Part shown: positions 8,926 to 17,128 of the stretch, piece after piece
Numbering within the stretch: the first letter of the stretch is position 1
Layout: every line of letters begins with the position of its first letter
Assembly (NCBI GenBank): GCA_029861865.1
Contig: JAOTYL010000008.1
Span: forward strand, 62,001 to 126,000
Source: Myxococcales bacterium
GTDB taxonomy: Bacteria; Myxococcota_A; Polyangia; Polyangiales; Houyiibacteriaceae
Length of the DNA: 64,000 nucleotides
Reading direction: 5' to 3'
Notes under the pieces: generated by a model
Database searches by the model: none
What the model was told of the DNA's origin: nothing
What the model saw: only the letters and a program-made list of their open reading frames with translations
Made by a program: the position numbers and the translations under genes

Positions 8926-9843
8926 ATGACACGACGACGCATCATCGAGCCCGGCACGGTGTGGGCCCTGTCGCGCCGCACGACCCGGCGCCACTTCCTC
9001 CTCAACCCGGACGAAGCGCGGCAGATGGAGCAGGCCTATTGGTATTGCCTCGGCTACGCGGCCAAGGCCCACGGGGTGCTGGTGCACGCCGGGTGTCTGA
9101 TGTCCACCCACTCGCACGAAGTCGTCACCGATGTGCGGGGCGAGCTCCCCCGGTTTCTACAAACCTTTCATCGCCTGCTCGCGCTCACGACCAAGGCGTT
9201 TCGTGGCTGGCCTGAAGAAGTCTTCAACAAGCGAAGTAGCGGCGCCCATGCCCTATTGACTCCCGAGGCGACTCTCGAAGCCCTCGCCTACCTCATCGCG
9301 AATCCCGTCGAGGCGCTTGCGGTGCGCTATGCCAAGGACTGGCCCGGCGCACACACCTTGCCCCGCCACATCGGCACCCGCACCATCAAAGTCCGACGCC
9401 CCCCCCATTACTTCGACCCAGACAACGCGGCGTGGCCTGAAGCGATCGAGCTTTCATTGGAAATGCCGGCAGCCCTTGAGTGCGACTACGGCACCGAGCT
9501 CGCCCAGGCGCGCATCGCTCAACGTGTGCGGCACCGCGAGCATCAGGCCTGGCACAAGGCCAAGCGCACCGGCATCTCCTTTGTGGGCCCTCGACGCGTG
9601 CTTCGGCTCGCACCGACCAAGCGGGCCCGAAGCTACGAAGCGTTCGGGAGTCGCGACCCGCAGTTTGCAGTCGCCGGGCATCGGGGCGCAGCGACGCACG
9701 CCGTCAAGCGCCTCCGCCTCTTCAATGCGCAGTACGACAAGGCGCTTGCATCGTGGACCTCGGGAAACCGCACCGCCCTCTTCCCAACGGGCACCTGGTG
9801 GATGCGCGTGGGTCACGGGGCCCGCTGCGGCCCAGCGCCGTAG
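8926..9843 (+). CDS. REP-associated tyrosine transposase (RAYT, Y1_Tnp)
   Basis: IS200/IS605-like Y1 single-strand nuclease, 305 residues. The metal-binding HUH-type motif is visible in LMSTHSHEVV; the catalytic tyrosine is likely in AYLIANPVEA, matching the YxxxNPV pattern of RAYTs. A basic C-terminal region of ~120 residues (HREHQAWHKAKRTG) follows, as in domesticated RAYTs with an added C-terminal domain. Oppositely oriented REP-like repeats on both sides (8754-8783 and 10031-10161) support the assignment. RAYTs cut and rejoin REP sequences and often behave as single-copy housekeeping genes rather than mobile elements. Confidence 0.88.
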   Translation: MTRRRIIEPGTVWALSRRTTRRHFLLNPDEARQMEQAYWYCLGYAAKAHGVLVHAGCLMSTHSHEVVTDVRGELPRFLQTFHRLLALTTKAFRGWPEEVFNKRSSGAHALLTPEATLEALAYLIANPVEALAVRYAKDWPGAHTLPRHIGTRTIKVRRPPHYFDPDNAAWPEAIELSLEMPAALECDYGTELAQARIAQRVRHREHQAWHKAKRTGISFVGPRRVLRLAPTKRARSYEAFGSRDPQFAVAGHRGAATHAVKRLRLFNAQYDKALASWTSGNRTALFPTGTWWMRVGHGARCGPAP

Positions 9844-10030
9844 GGCGCATCTGAAACACGCGTGTCGCCTGACGGCGTGCCATCCGCGTTCGCCCGGAGA
9901 CGGCGGGGTGCGCCCTCCGCTACCACTTCACGCGTGCACCGCGCGGTCCTGGGCCGAAAAAACTTCATGTTCGGTGGGGGAGCCTATTTCAGACCCCGTC
10001 AGAGGCCCTTTGCCGACCCAAGCACGGCCC

Positions 10031-10161
10031 CAATTACGTAGTCACTCACCGCCAACCTCGGTCAGATCTTCCAATTTTCGTAGTCACTCACCGCCAACCT
10101 CGGTCAGATCTTCGTTTTCTCACCGCCAACCTCGGTCAGATCTTCGTTCGGTCAGATCTTC
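10031..10161 (+). repeat. Direct repeat array (REP-like), 3.5 copies
   Basis: Three 26-base copies at 10046-10071, 10088-10113 and 10120-10145, plus a truncated fourth at 10148-10161. Each contains CCAACCTCGGTCAGATCTTC; the truncated copy keeps TCGGTCAGATCTTC. The first two also share the preceding CGTAGTCAC. The array lies between the transposase and hom. The preceding stretch 9844-10030 holds no gene I can support. Spacers are too short and uneven for CRISPR. Confidence 0.8.
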
Positions 10162-10185
10162 TTCCCACTGATGGAGGGGGCGTGA

Positions 10186-11529
10186 TCATTCGACGATGCG
10201 AATGAGTTGCGTGGGCGCTGTTGTGAAGTGGGTGCTTTCGATCGCCCGGAGCGAGTCACGGACGTCGCCTTCACGAGCATGGTGGGTGAGTAGAGCGATC
10301 GACGCCGTGCCCGCATCGCCGCCTTCGTGGTCCTGGACTAGCTGATCGATCGAGATTCCGGAGTCGCCGAGCTTTCCGGATAGGGCCGCAAGCACCCCGG
10401 ACTGATCCCGGACCGAAAAGCGGAGGTAATAACGAGACGACAGATCAGCGATAGGCTGGATCTTCTGATCGCGCTCAGACGGGAGGTGCCATGTTCGTAC
10501 AGGTCCACCGGCGAGCGAGTTCCTCGCGATGTCGATGATGTCTCCCGCTACGCTGGTCGCGGTTGGGCTGGCGCCGGCTCCAAGGCCGGAAAGAAAACTA
10601 GGCCCCACCATTTCTCCCTGAATTGCAACCGCGTTGAGTGCCCCATCTACGTGCGCAAGGGAATCGGTGAGGGGCACGAGGGCGGGATGCACCCGCAGAT
10701 CCAGAACGTCGTCCTCCAGATGCTCTGCAACGGCAAGAGGCCGAATCGCATAACCAAACTTCCGGGCATATTGAATGTCGCGCGGGTCAACCTCCTCGAT
10801 GCCCTCCGTTGGAATCTCGCTCGGCAGCACGCGCGCTCCGAAGGCAAGGGCGGCGATCAGCGCCAGTTTGTGACCCGCATCGCCGCCGGTGACGTCGAGC
10901 GTTGGGTCCGCCTCGGCGAATCCCGCCTCTTGCGCCGCTTTGAGTGCATTTGCGAAAGCGGCTCCTTCATTGGCCATCCTCGACAAGATATAGTTGCTGG
11001 TTCCATTGATGATGCCCCTCACGGAACGAATACGATCGCCCGCAAGCGACTCCCGAATCACGCGGATCACGGGGATGGCGCCAGCTACAGCAGCCTCGAA
11101 ATACAGATCGCAGCCATTAGCCTTGGCAAGCGCAAACAACGCCGCACCTCGTTCGGCGAGCAGCGCCTTGTTGGCGGTGACCACGTGTTTCTTCGCATCG
11201 AGCGCCGCGCGTACTAACCGATCCGCCACTTCGATCCCGCCAATGAGCTCGACGACGATATCCACGTCGTCGCGCTTGGTGATTTCGAATGCATCGTCGA
11301 GCAAGGCGATGTTCGGATCCTGCGCGCGTACGATGTCGAGCCGGGCCGGGTCTTTGTCGGCCACAGCCACAAGCCTCACCGGCGCCCCCACTCGCTCGCC
11401 GATGATGTCAGCGTGCCGCAATAAAGTCGTGACTACGCCTTCGCCAATTACTCCGCAACCGCATAGTCCTACCCGAATTTCGCGCTCCAATGGGTACCTC
11501 CGAGAGGCCGTCACGGTAGCAGACTCCAT
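10186..11529 (-). CDS. hom: Homoserine dehydrogenase
   Basis: Reduces aspartate semialdehyde to homoserine with NAD(P)H on the way to threonine, methionine and isoleucine. 447 residues. The N-terminal Rossmann fold is VGLCGCGVIGEGV; the catalytic domain contains GIINGTSNYIL and EAGFAEADPTLDVTGGDAGHK. A C-terminal ACT domain (~350-430, SGVLAALSGKLGDSGISI) is the usual site of threonine feedback. The ATG at 11529 is preferred over GTG 11532. The leader carries a remnant of the CAGTCAGATCTTC repeat and no good ribosome site. Confidence 0.95.
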   Translation of the reverse strand: MESATVTASRRYPLEREIRVGLCGCGVIGEGVVTTLLRHADIIGERVGAPVRLVAVADKDPARLDIVRAQDPNIALLDDAFEITKRDDVDIVVELIGGIEVADRLVRAALDAKKHVVTANKALLAERGAALFALAKANGCDLYFEAAVAGAIPVIRVIRESLAGDRIRSVRGIINGTSNYILSRMANEGAAFANALKAAQEAGFAEADPTLDVTGGDAGHKLALIAALAFGARVLPSEIPTEGIEEVDPRDIQYARKFGYAIRPLAVAEHLEDDVLDLRVHPALVPLTDSLAHVDGALNAVAIQGEMVGPSFLSGLGAGASPTATSVAGDIIDIARNSLAGGPVRTWHLPSERDQKIQPIADLSSRYYLRFSVRDQSGVLAALSGKLGDSGISIDQLVQDHEGGDAGTASIALLTHHAREGDVRDSLRAIESTHFTTAPTQLIRIVE

Positions 11530-11535
11530 CACGCT

Positions 11536-11548
11536 CAGTCAGATCTTC
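11536..11548 (+). repeat. Isolated REP remnant in hom leader
   Basis: CAGTCAGATCTTC matches 12 of 13 bases of the array unit end (CGGTCAGATCTTC) 1.4 kb away. It sits immediately upstream of the hom start codon. Confidence 0.45.
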
Positions 11549-11604
11549 TTTGGCCCTTTCCTCATCGGACTGAATTGACACATCATGAGCGCCCGGGAGC
11601 GATG

Positions 11605-13245
11605 ATGAAGGCAAGCGACTTACTGGTACGGGCTCTCGAAGCAGAGGGAGTGAAGTACATCTTCGGAGTTCCGGGTGAAGAGAACCTGGACCTTCTCGAG
11701 AGCTTACGCACCTCGAAGATCACGTTCGTGCTGACGCGGCACGAGCAAGCGGCCGGGTTCATGGCCGCAACCTGGGGTCGCCTAACCGGAAAAGCGGGCG
11801 TCTGCCTTGCTACCCTAGGGCCTGGCGCAACCAATCTGACGACCTCGACGGCCTATGCGCTTCTCGGTGGCATGCCGGTGTTGTGCATCACGGGCCAAAA
11901 GCCGATCAAGAAGAGCAAGCAAGGAAGATTTCAGATTCTCGACGTCGTCGGGATGATGGAGCCCATCACGAAGTTCTCGAAACAGATCGTCGACGCGAAC
12001 AACATTCCGCACCTCGTTCGGGAATGCTTTCGGATCGCCCACGAGGAAAAACCCGGGCCGGTTCATCTCGAGTTGCCCGAAGATGTTGCGAGCGAAGGGG
12101 TGGACCGACAACCTTTCACCGTCACCGAGGTCAAACCCCCTGGCGCTAGTCAGACGGCGCTGCAGGCGGCGGCGGACATGCTGATGACGGCAGAGCGCCC
12201 GTTGGTGTGCATTGCCGCAGGCGGCAACCGAGACAAGACGTTGGGCGTCCTTCAGAGCTTCATCGACAAGACCCAGCTCTACTTCGTCACCACGCAGATG
12301 GGGAAAGGCGCCATCGACGAGCGTCATCCAAAGTTCTTGGGCACGACGGCGCTCTCCTCGGGAGACTACACGCACGACGCCCTCGACGGTGCGGACGTGG
12401 TGTTGATGATCGGGCACGACCTCAGCGAAAAACCAGCCTTCTTCATGGAGCGTGGCGGAAAGAGAGTCATCCACATGAACGAGGATCAGGCCGGCATGGA
12501 CGATGTCTATTTTCCCCAACTCGAGGTGCTTGGGTGCACGGCTGCCAACACGCGAACGCTGGGCGAACTGATCACTCCATCGAAACGATGGGATAACGAC
12601 TTCTTCGAACGCGTTCGTGCGGCATGGCGAACGCATGTCGTCGACGCTCCGGCCGCCGAGACGTTTCCGCTGGTGCCACAGCGCGTCGTACGAGAGCTCA
12701 GAGATGCGCTTCCGAGTGACGCTATCGTGTCACTCGATAATGGCATGTACAAGATCTGGTTTGCTCGAAACTATCCGGCGCACATGCCGAACACGCTGCT
12801 GTTGGACAACGCTCTCGCATCCATGGGCGCTGGGCTCCCCGCCGCTATCGGTGCGAAGTTCGTCTATCCCAACCGTCAGGCGGTTGCGGTGTGTGGGGAC
12901 GGTGGCTTCATGATGAGCTCCCAAGAGCTCGAGACCGCCGTCCGGCTGAAGCTCGACCTGACTGTCGTCATCGTGCGCGATGATGCGTACGGCATGATTC
13001 GGTGGAAGCAGGAGACCGATGGCTTCGAGGATTACGGACTAACTTTCGGCAATCCCGATTTCGTCTGCTACGCGGAAAGTTACGGGGCAAAGGGATGTCG
13101 CGTGACCGAGGTCGGCGGTCTCGAAGCAGCCGTGCGCAGGTGTTGTGAAGATGGGGGCGTGCACGTGATCGACGTGCCCGTGGATTACTCCGAGAACCAG
13201 CGCGTTCTCATCGACGAGCTCAAGAACAAAGAACGCGTCGTGTGA
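11605..13245 (+). CDS. Acetolactate synthase-like ThDP enzyme
   Basis: 546 residues with the three-domain POX/ALS layout. The N-terminal PYR domain has FGVPGEENLDLLE, the catalytic Glu in LTRHEQAAGFMA and LATLGPGATNL. The central nucleotide-fold domain has GADVVLMIGHDLSEKP. The C-terminal PP domain has the ThDP motif starting VCGDGGFMMSSQELETA. It condenses pyruvate or a related 2-oxo acid, but the next gene is an aldehyde dehydrogenase, not ilvN/ilvC, so a biosynthetic ilvB role is uncertain; carboligation or decarboxylation giving an aldehyde is possible. GGGAG is best spaced from the ATG at 11605 (11602 is also in frame). Confidence 0.85.
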   Translation: MKASDLLVRALEAEGVKYIFGVPGEENLDLLESLRTSKITFVLTRHEQAAGFMAATWGRLTGKAGVCLATLGPGATNLTTSTAYALLGGMPVLCITGQKPIKKSKQGRFQILDVVGMMEPITKFSKQIVDANNIPHLVRECFRIAHEEKPGPVHLELPEDVASEGVDRQPFTVTEVKPPGASQTALQAAADMLMTAERPLVCIAAGGNRDKTLGVLQSFIDKTQLYFVTTQMGKGAIDERHPKFLGTTALSSGDYTHDALDGADVVLMIGHDLSEKPAFFMERGGKRVIHMNEDQAGMDDVYFPQLEVLGCTAANTRTLGELITPSKRWDNDFFERVRAAWRTHVVDAPAAETFPLVPQRVVRELRDALPSDAIVSLDNGMYKIWFARNYPAHMPNTLLLDNALASMGAGLPAAIGAKFVYPNRQAVAVCGDGGFMMSSQELETAVRLKLDLTVVIVRDDAYGMIRWKQETDGFEDYGLTFGNPDFVCYAESYGAKGCRVTEVGGLEAAVRRCCEDGGVHVIDVPVDYSENQRVLIDELKNKERVV

Positions 13246-13256
13246 AGGGAGGCCCG

Positions 13257-14639
13257 ATGAAAAAGCTTGAGGTCACCGCTCCGTACGATCAGTCGGTCAT
13301 CAAGGAGTACGAGTATCATACCGAACAGCAAGCCTTGGGCGTACTTGCCAACGCCTACGACACGTACACCGATCGGGCCGGCTGGCTGACCGGGGCAAGG
13401 CGCATCGAGATCTTGAACGCGCTATCGGACTTGATCGAATCGAAGGCCGAAGAGCTGGCTTTGCAAGCAGCGCGCGAGGGCGGAAAGCCGCTGAGGGACT
13501 CGCTAGTAGAGATTCGCAGAGCGATAACCGGCATTCGGGTCGCAAGCGCGGCGGTCTCCCGTCTCGTTGGGCACGAAGTCCCGATGGGGATCGACGAAAG
13601 AAGCCTCGGCCGGTGGGCCGTCACCTACCGAGAGCCGCGCGGCGTGGTCCTCGCGATCAGTGCTTTCAATCACCCCTTCAACCTGTTGGTTCACCAAGTG
13701 GTCACCGCCATCGCGGCGGGATGTCCAGTGGTGGTCAAGCCGGCGAGCGCGACGCCCATGTCCTGTGAGTCCCTCGTAAAGATGATTTACGAGGCCGGGC
13801 TTCCAAAGAAATGGTGTCAGATGATCCTGACCGAGAACGACCTCACCACGAAGTTGGTCGCCGACAAGCGCGTCGCGTTCCTTACGTTCATTGGCTCGTC
13901 GAACGTCGGTTGGATGCTTCGTTCGAAGTTGGCCCCTGGTGCAAATTGCGCCCTCGAGCACGGCGGGGTCGCACCGGCGATTCTAGATGAAACAGCCAAC
14001 CTCGACGACGCCATTCCGCTTCTGACCAAGGGCGGGTTCTATCATGCCGGCCAGGTCTGTGTGTCAGTGCAGCGCATTTACGTGCATGCGTCGATTCAAG
14101 AAGAGCTCACCGCTCGCCTCGTGAAGGCCGCCAAGGCGCTCGAGGTCGGTGATCCTACCCGTATGGAGACCGAGGTGGGCCCCCTCATCTGGCCGAAAGA
14201 AGTGGAACGGGTCCACGAGTGGGTCACTGAGGCCAAAGAAAAAGGCGCGAAGGTTTTGTGCGGTGGTGAACCGCTCGGTAAGACGACCTATCCCCCGACG
14301 CTGCTCTTGAATCCCCCCGATGATGTGAAGGTATCGACTGAAGAAGTCTTCGGCCCGGTGGTCTGCGTTTACAGCTACGACGACATCGACGACGCGGTGA
14401 AGCGTGCCAACCTCGAGCGAGCCTATTTCCAGGCTGCGCTTTTCACCAATCGCCTCGACCGGGCTCTCGAAATCGGACGCCAGCTTCACGGCATGTCGGT
14501 GATGATCAACGACCACACTGCGTTTCGAGTCGACTGGATGCCCTTCGGCGGCCATCGGGACTCGGGTTTGAACCTCGGCGGCATCGAGCATTCGATGCGA
14601 GACATGACGATCGAGCGAATGATCGTGTTTAGGCGCTGA
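13257..14639 (+). CDS. NAD(P)-dependent aldehyde dehydrogenase
   Basis: 460 residues, oxidising an aldehyde to the acid. The catalytic Cys is in GGFYHAGQVCVSVQR, the general-base Glu in LEHGGVAPAI, and the dinucleotide loop in FIGSSNVGWML. It is closest in style to non-phosphorylating GAPN/lactaldehyde-type enzymes. AGGGAGG precedes the ATG at 13257 and the gene begins 12 bases after the stop of the ThDP enzyme, so the two are one operon. The substrate is probably the aldehyde made by that partner (inference). Confidence 0.92.
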   Translation: MKKLEVTAPYDQSVIKEYEYHTEQQALGVLANAYDTYTDRAGWLTGARRIEILNALSDLIESKAEELALQAAREGGKPLRDSLVEIRRAITGIRVASAAVSRLVGHEVPMGIDERSLGRWAVTYREPRGVVLAISAFNHPFNLLVHQVVTAIAAGCPVVVKPASATPMSCESLVKMIYEAGLPKKWCQMILTENDLTTKLVADKRVAFLTFIGSSNVGWMLRSKLAPGANCALEHGGVAPAILDETANLDDAIPLLTKGGFYHAGQVCVSVQRIYVHASIQEELTARLVKAAKALEVGDPTRMETEVGPLIWPKEVERVHEWVTEAKEKGAKVLCGGEPLGKTTYPPTLLLNPPDDVKVSTEEVFGPVVCVYSYDDIDDAVKRANLERAYFQAALFTNRLDRALEIGRQLHGMSVMINDHTAFRVDWMPFGGHRDSGLNLGGIEHSMRDMTIERMIVFRR

Positions 14640-14721
14640 GGGACGGCCCGAATGCCAGAGCTGGATCCAGCTTGAGCCCGGGCGATACCAACGGCTAACA
14701 CCGCGGCAAAGCGCTCGCAAT

Positions 14722-14832
14722 CCTGGGTTGGCAACCAGGCCTGAGGAAAGCCTCCTCCCTCGATCGGGGGAGGTTTTCGCGAGCTGCCGGTGTACCCTGA
14801 AGACCGTTCCGCTCGATCTCGTGTGAGCGGAA
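14722..14832 (+). other. Cluster of three hairpins
   Basis: CCTGGGTTG / CAACCAGG (14722-14739), CCTCCC / GGGAGG followed by TTTT (14754-14777), and TTCCGCTC / GAGCGGAA (14807-14832), all between the aldehyde dehydrogenase and the PilZ gene. The middle one reads as an intrinsic terminator; the others may be leader structures of the downstream gene or a small RNA. Confidence 0.4.
14754..14777 (+). terminator. Intrinsic terminator after the ALS-ALDH operon
   Basis: GC stem CCTCCC / GGGAGG with an 8-base loop and a short T run (TTTTC), about 115 bases after the aldehyde dehydrogenase stop. Confidence 0.6.
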
Positions 14833-14870
14833 ACGTTGTCGTGACGGTGGCGGCTCTGTAGCCTGAGAGT

Positions 14871-16007
14871 GTGCAAGCAGCTCAAGCTCTAGGAACTTCA
14901 GCGCTGATCGGTGCTTTTGACTCCGCGGAGAAAGCGATGCTCCGAAGAGCGGTGGAGCGGGCCAGCTCGGAAGCACACGTGTCGAGGTCGATTCTGGATT
15001 CGCGGGAAGCGCTCATTCGACTGCAGCCAAAGTGTATTTGCGTCGATGGCGATAGCGCCGAGCTTGCAACGACGACGAATTGGATTCGAGAGCATGCGAG
15101 CCTCTTTTCGACACCGGTGATCGCCATGGTGTCATGCCTTCGCGATAGCTCGTTCGTCGAAGCGTATCGGCATGGCGCCGACGATGTCATCGTTCGCTCG
15201 AACATCGGTGGAGTGACGCGCCGCATAGCCAACCTGCAGAGTTTCGATCCTACGATTCGACCTCCGATCAATCAGGGACACGTGTTGATCAGCTATCCTT
15301 CGGACGAATACCGTAGGCTGATCGGTCGTGTTCTGCGGAACGCGGGCTTCGATGTTCAGTTCGCGGTGGGTGCTGACGAGATTGTCGAGGCGATGGCGTC
15401 GGAGATGCCGCCCGAGCTGGTCGTCGTCTCGGACGAGCTATTATCGATTTACGAGGTCGATCGACCGAGACAGCTCTCGCAAGCCGCAAAAACTCCTTTC
15501 ATCGTCGTCACGGCGAACACGGCAACCCCGACGAAACAGGACCCGACGCTCGATGCGGTCGCGATTGTCGCGAAAACTGCGCCGCCCGACCATCTACTCT
15601 TCCTCGCAAATGATCTGATGAAGAGAGGCGGCCATGAACGCCAGTCGCCAAGATACTTGTTCGATACGATCTGCAGTTTCAGGACAGAGGGCGAGTTCTC
15701 AGCCGAGTACGGGCTGACGTACAATCTGAGTGAGACCGGCATCTACGTGCGCACCCTCGACCCGCCGCCGAGCGACGCGCGACTATGGCTCGAGCTGAGA
15801 CCACCGGGCTTCACCGAGACCGTGCACCTCCGCGGCAAGCTCGTCTGGCGAGCAATACCGGGCGAAAGGGCGCTGACGACGCCGCCGGGATTCGGACTCC
15901 AGATCGAGGCAGAAAGCTCTCCCGCCCGCGACCTGCAGCTCTATCGGCGAGCGTACTACAGACTCGCTGCGGTCCCGCACCGGCTCGCCGTCAGCTGGCG
16001 ACCCTGA
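14871..16007 (+). CDS. Tandem REC-like domains with PilZ domain
   Basis: 378 residues. Residues ~10-120 and ~140-250 look like two response-regulator receiver folds, both degenerate. The first keeps CICVDGD in the phospho-Asp region and the second VVVSDEL. The C-terminal ~110 residues are a PilZ domain with RQSPR (RxxxR) and NLSETG (D/NxSxxG), the c-di-GMP contact motifs. No output enzyme is present, so it is likely a c-di-GMP-responsive adaptor for motility or surface behaviour. The start is GTG at 14871, and the ribosome site is weak. It stands alone between terminator-like hairpins and an SRPBCC gene. Confidence 0.75.
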   Translation: MQAAQALGTSALIGAFDSAEKAMLRRAVERASSEAHVSRSILDSREALIRLQPKCICVDGDSAELATTTNWIREHASLFSTPVIAMVSCLRDSSFVEAYRHGADDVIVRSNIGGVTRRIANLQSFDPTIRPPINQGHVLISYPSDEYRRLIGRVLRNAGFDVQFAVGADEIVEAMASEMPPELVVVSDELLSIYEVDRPRQLSQAAKTPFIVVTANTATPTKQDPTLDAVAIVAKTAPPDHLLFLANDLMKRGGHERQSPRYLFDTICSFRTEGEFSAEYGLTYNLSETGIYVRTLDPPPSDARLWLELRPPGFTETVHLRGKLVWRAIPGERALTTPPGFGLQIEAESSPARDLQLYRRAYYRLAAVPHRLAVSWRP

Positions 16008-16048
16008 GCGACGGCTCCGAGTGAGCCTGTCATGCTAGGGTCGGTTCG

Positions 16049-16498
16049 ATGCATTTCGTCAAGGAGAGCGTAATCCGGGCGAGCGCCAAGACGGTGTTTG
16101 CATTCCACGAGGCGCCCGACGCATTCGAGCGGCTTCAGCCTCCATGGCAGACGACCGAGATCGTGCAGCCCCCGACATCGCTCGCAGTCGGCACCCGCGT
16201 GATCTTGAAAATCAAGGTTGGGCCCCTCTGGCAAACCATCGTCGCCGAGCACGTCGCCTACGAACCCGGGAAGATGTTTGCAGATCGAATAGCCAAAGGC
16301 CCGTTCAAGAAATGGCTCCACAAGCACATCATCACGCCACGCGGCGAGAACGAGTGCCTTCTCACGGACGACATCGAGTACGAATTGCCCTTGGGAGCTG
16401 TTGGTCGCACGTTCGGGGGTTGGTTTGCGCGCCGGAACCTCGAGCGGCTTTTCGAGTTTCGTCACGGTGTTACCCGCAAGGCTTGCGAAGCGCGCTGA
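16049..16498 (+). CDS. SRPBCC (cyclase/dehydrase-like) protein
   Basis: 149 residues with the pattern of the polyketide cyclase/ligand-binding SRPBCC family: N-terminal strand HFVKESVIRASAKTVFAFHE, a central acidic-hydrophobic repeat (CLLTDDIEYELPLG) and a C-terminal helix. This is the second SRPBCC gene in the window (other at 8032), with little resemblance between them. No substrate can be named. It is convergent with the CPBP protease gene. Confidence 0.7.
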   Translation: MHFVKESVIRASAKTVFAFHEAPDAFERLQPPWQTTEIVQPPTSLAVGTRVILKIKVGPLWQTIVAEHVAYEPGKMFADRIAKGPFKKWLHKHIITPRGENECLLTDDIEYELPLGAVGRTFGGWFARRNLERLFEFRHGVTRKACEAR

Positions 16499-16501
16499 CA
16501 C

Positions 16502-17128
16502 TCAGGCGACCGGATACATGATGAACACCAGCACATCCCAGATGATGTGGGCGGATAGAGGCGCAGCGAGGCCTTTGAACCTCACGCGGAGGGCTCCCCA
16601 CACCAGGCCACATAGCAAAGCGATGATCATGAGAAGGGGTGAGCGGAACGCGATCTGTGGAAGCACATAGAGCAACGCAGAGACCAGGACCGCTTGCCAA
16701 GGGCCGAGCATTTTCGAGAAAACGTCGATGGCGAGCCCGCGCCATACGAGCTCTTCGGCTGCCACGACCAGGAGAAGCAGCGGGAAGGCTCGAATCGGGC
16801 CGGGGGGCTGACGAAGCAATGCGTAAAGCGTCTCCACCTGACCTTCGATCGGAGGGAGGATCGCGATGCTCAACGGATAAAGCCACCAGATGGCGAATGA
16901 CATCGCGACGCCGACGGCAACGCCCACCACCACGCTTTGTAGAGCCGGCCTCTCGAGACTCGATCTGATGCTCGCACGGGCCCAGAGGGAGAGCAGGACG
17001 ATCGACACTACAGCCGCGGCGCCGGTGCCGATCCAGACATTGACGTCCTCGCGCAGGCCCATCGCGATGCAAAATGCGCCGACGCAAGCAGCAAGAACGA
17101 TATGTGGCGTTTTGGCACGCCGACTCAC
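16502..17128 (-). CDS. CPBP-family intramembrane protease
   Basis: 208 residues, mostly hydrophobic with about six membrane segments. The ABI/CPBP (Rce1-like) signature appears as AAEELVWRGL (glutamate pair) and a C-terminal LSAHIIWD, the expected metal-binding His. Bacterial members process membrane proteins or peptides. It starts at a GTG directly abutting the TAA of the upstream SDR gene, implying translational coupling. Confidence 0.85.
   Translation of the reverse strand: MSRRAKTPHIVLAACVGAFCIAMGLREDVNVWIGTGAAAVVSIVLLSLWARASIRSSLERPALQSVVVGVAVGVAMSFAIWWLYPLSIAILPPIEGQVETLYALLRQPPGPIRAFPLLLLVVAAEELVWRGLAIDVFSKMLGPWQAVLVSALLYVLPQIAFRSPLLMIIALLCGLVWGALRVRFKGLAAPLSAHIIWDVLVFIMYPVA

Noticed and set aside
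10031-10161. Possible CRISPR array
   Set aside because: Repeats are imperfectly spaced (42, 32 and 28 bases), spacers are 5-16 bases, one copy is truncated, and no cas genes are present. The repeat is shared with the RAYT flank, so REP is the better reading.
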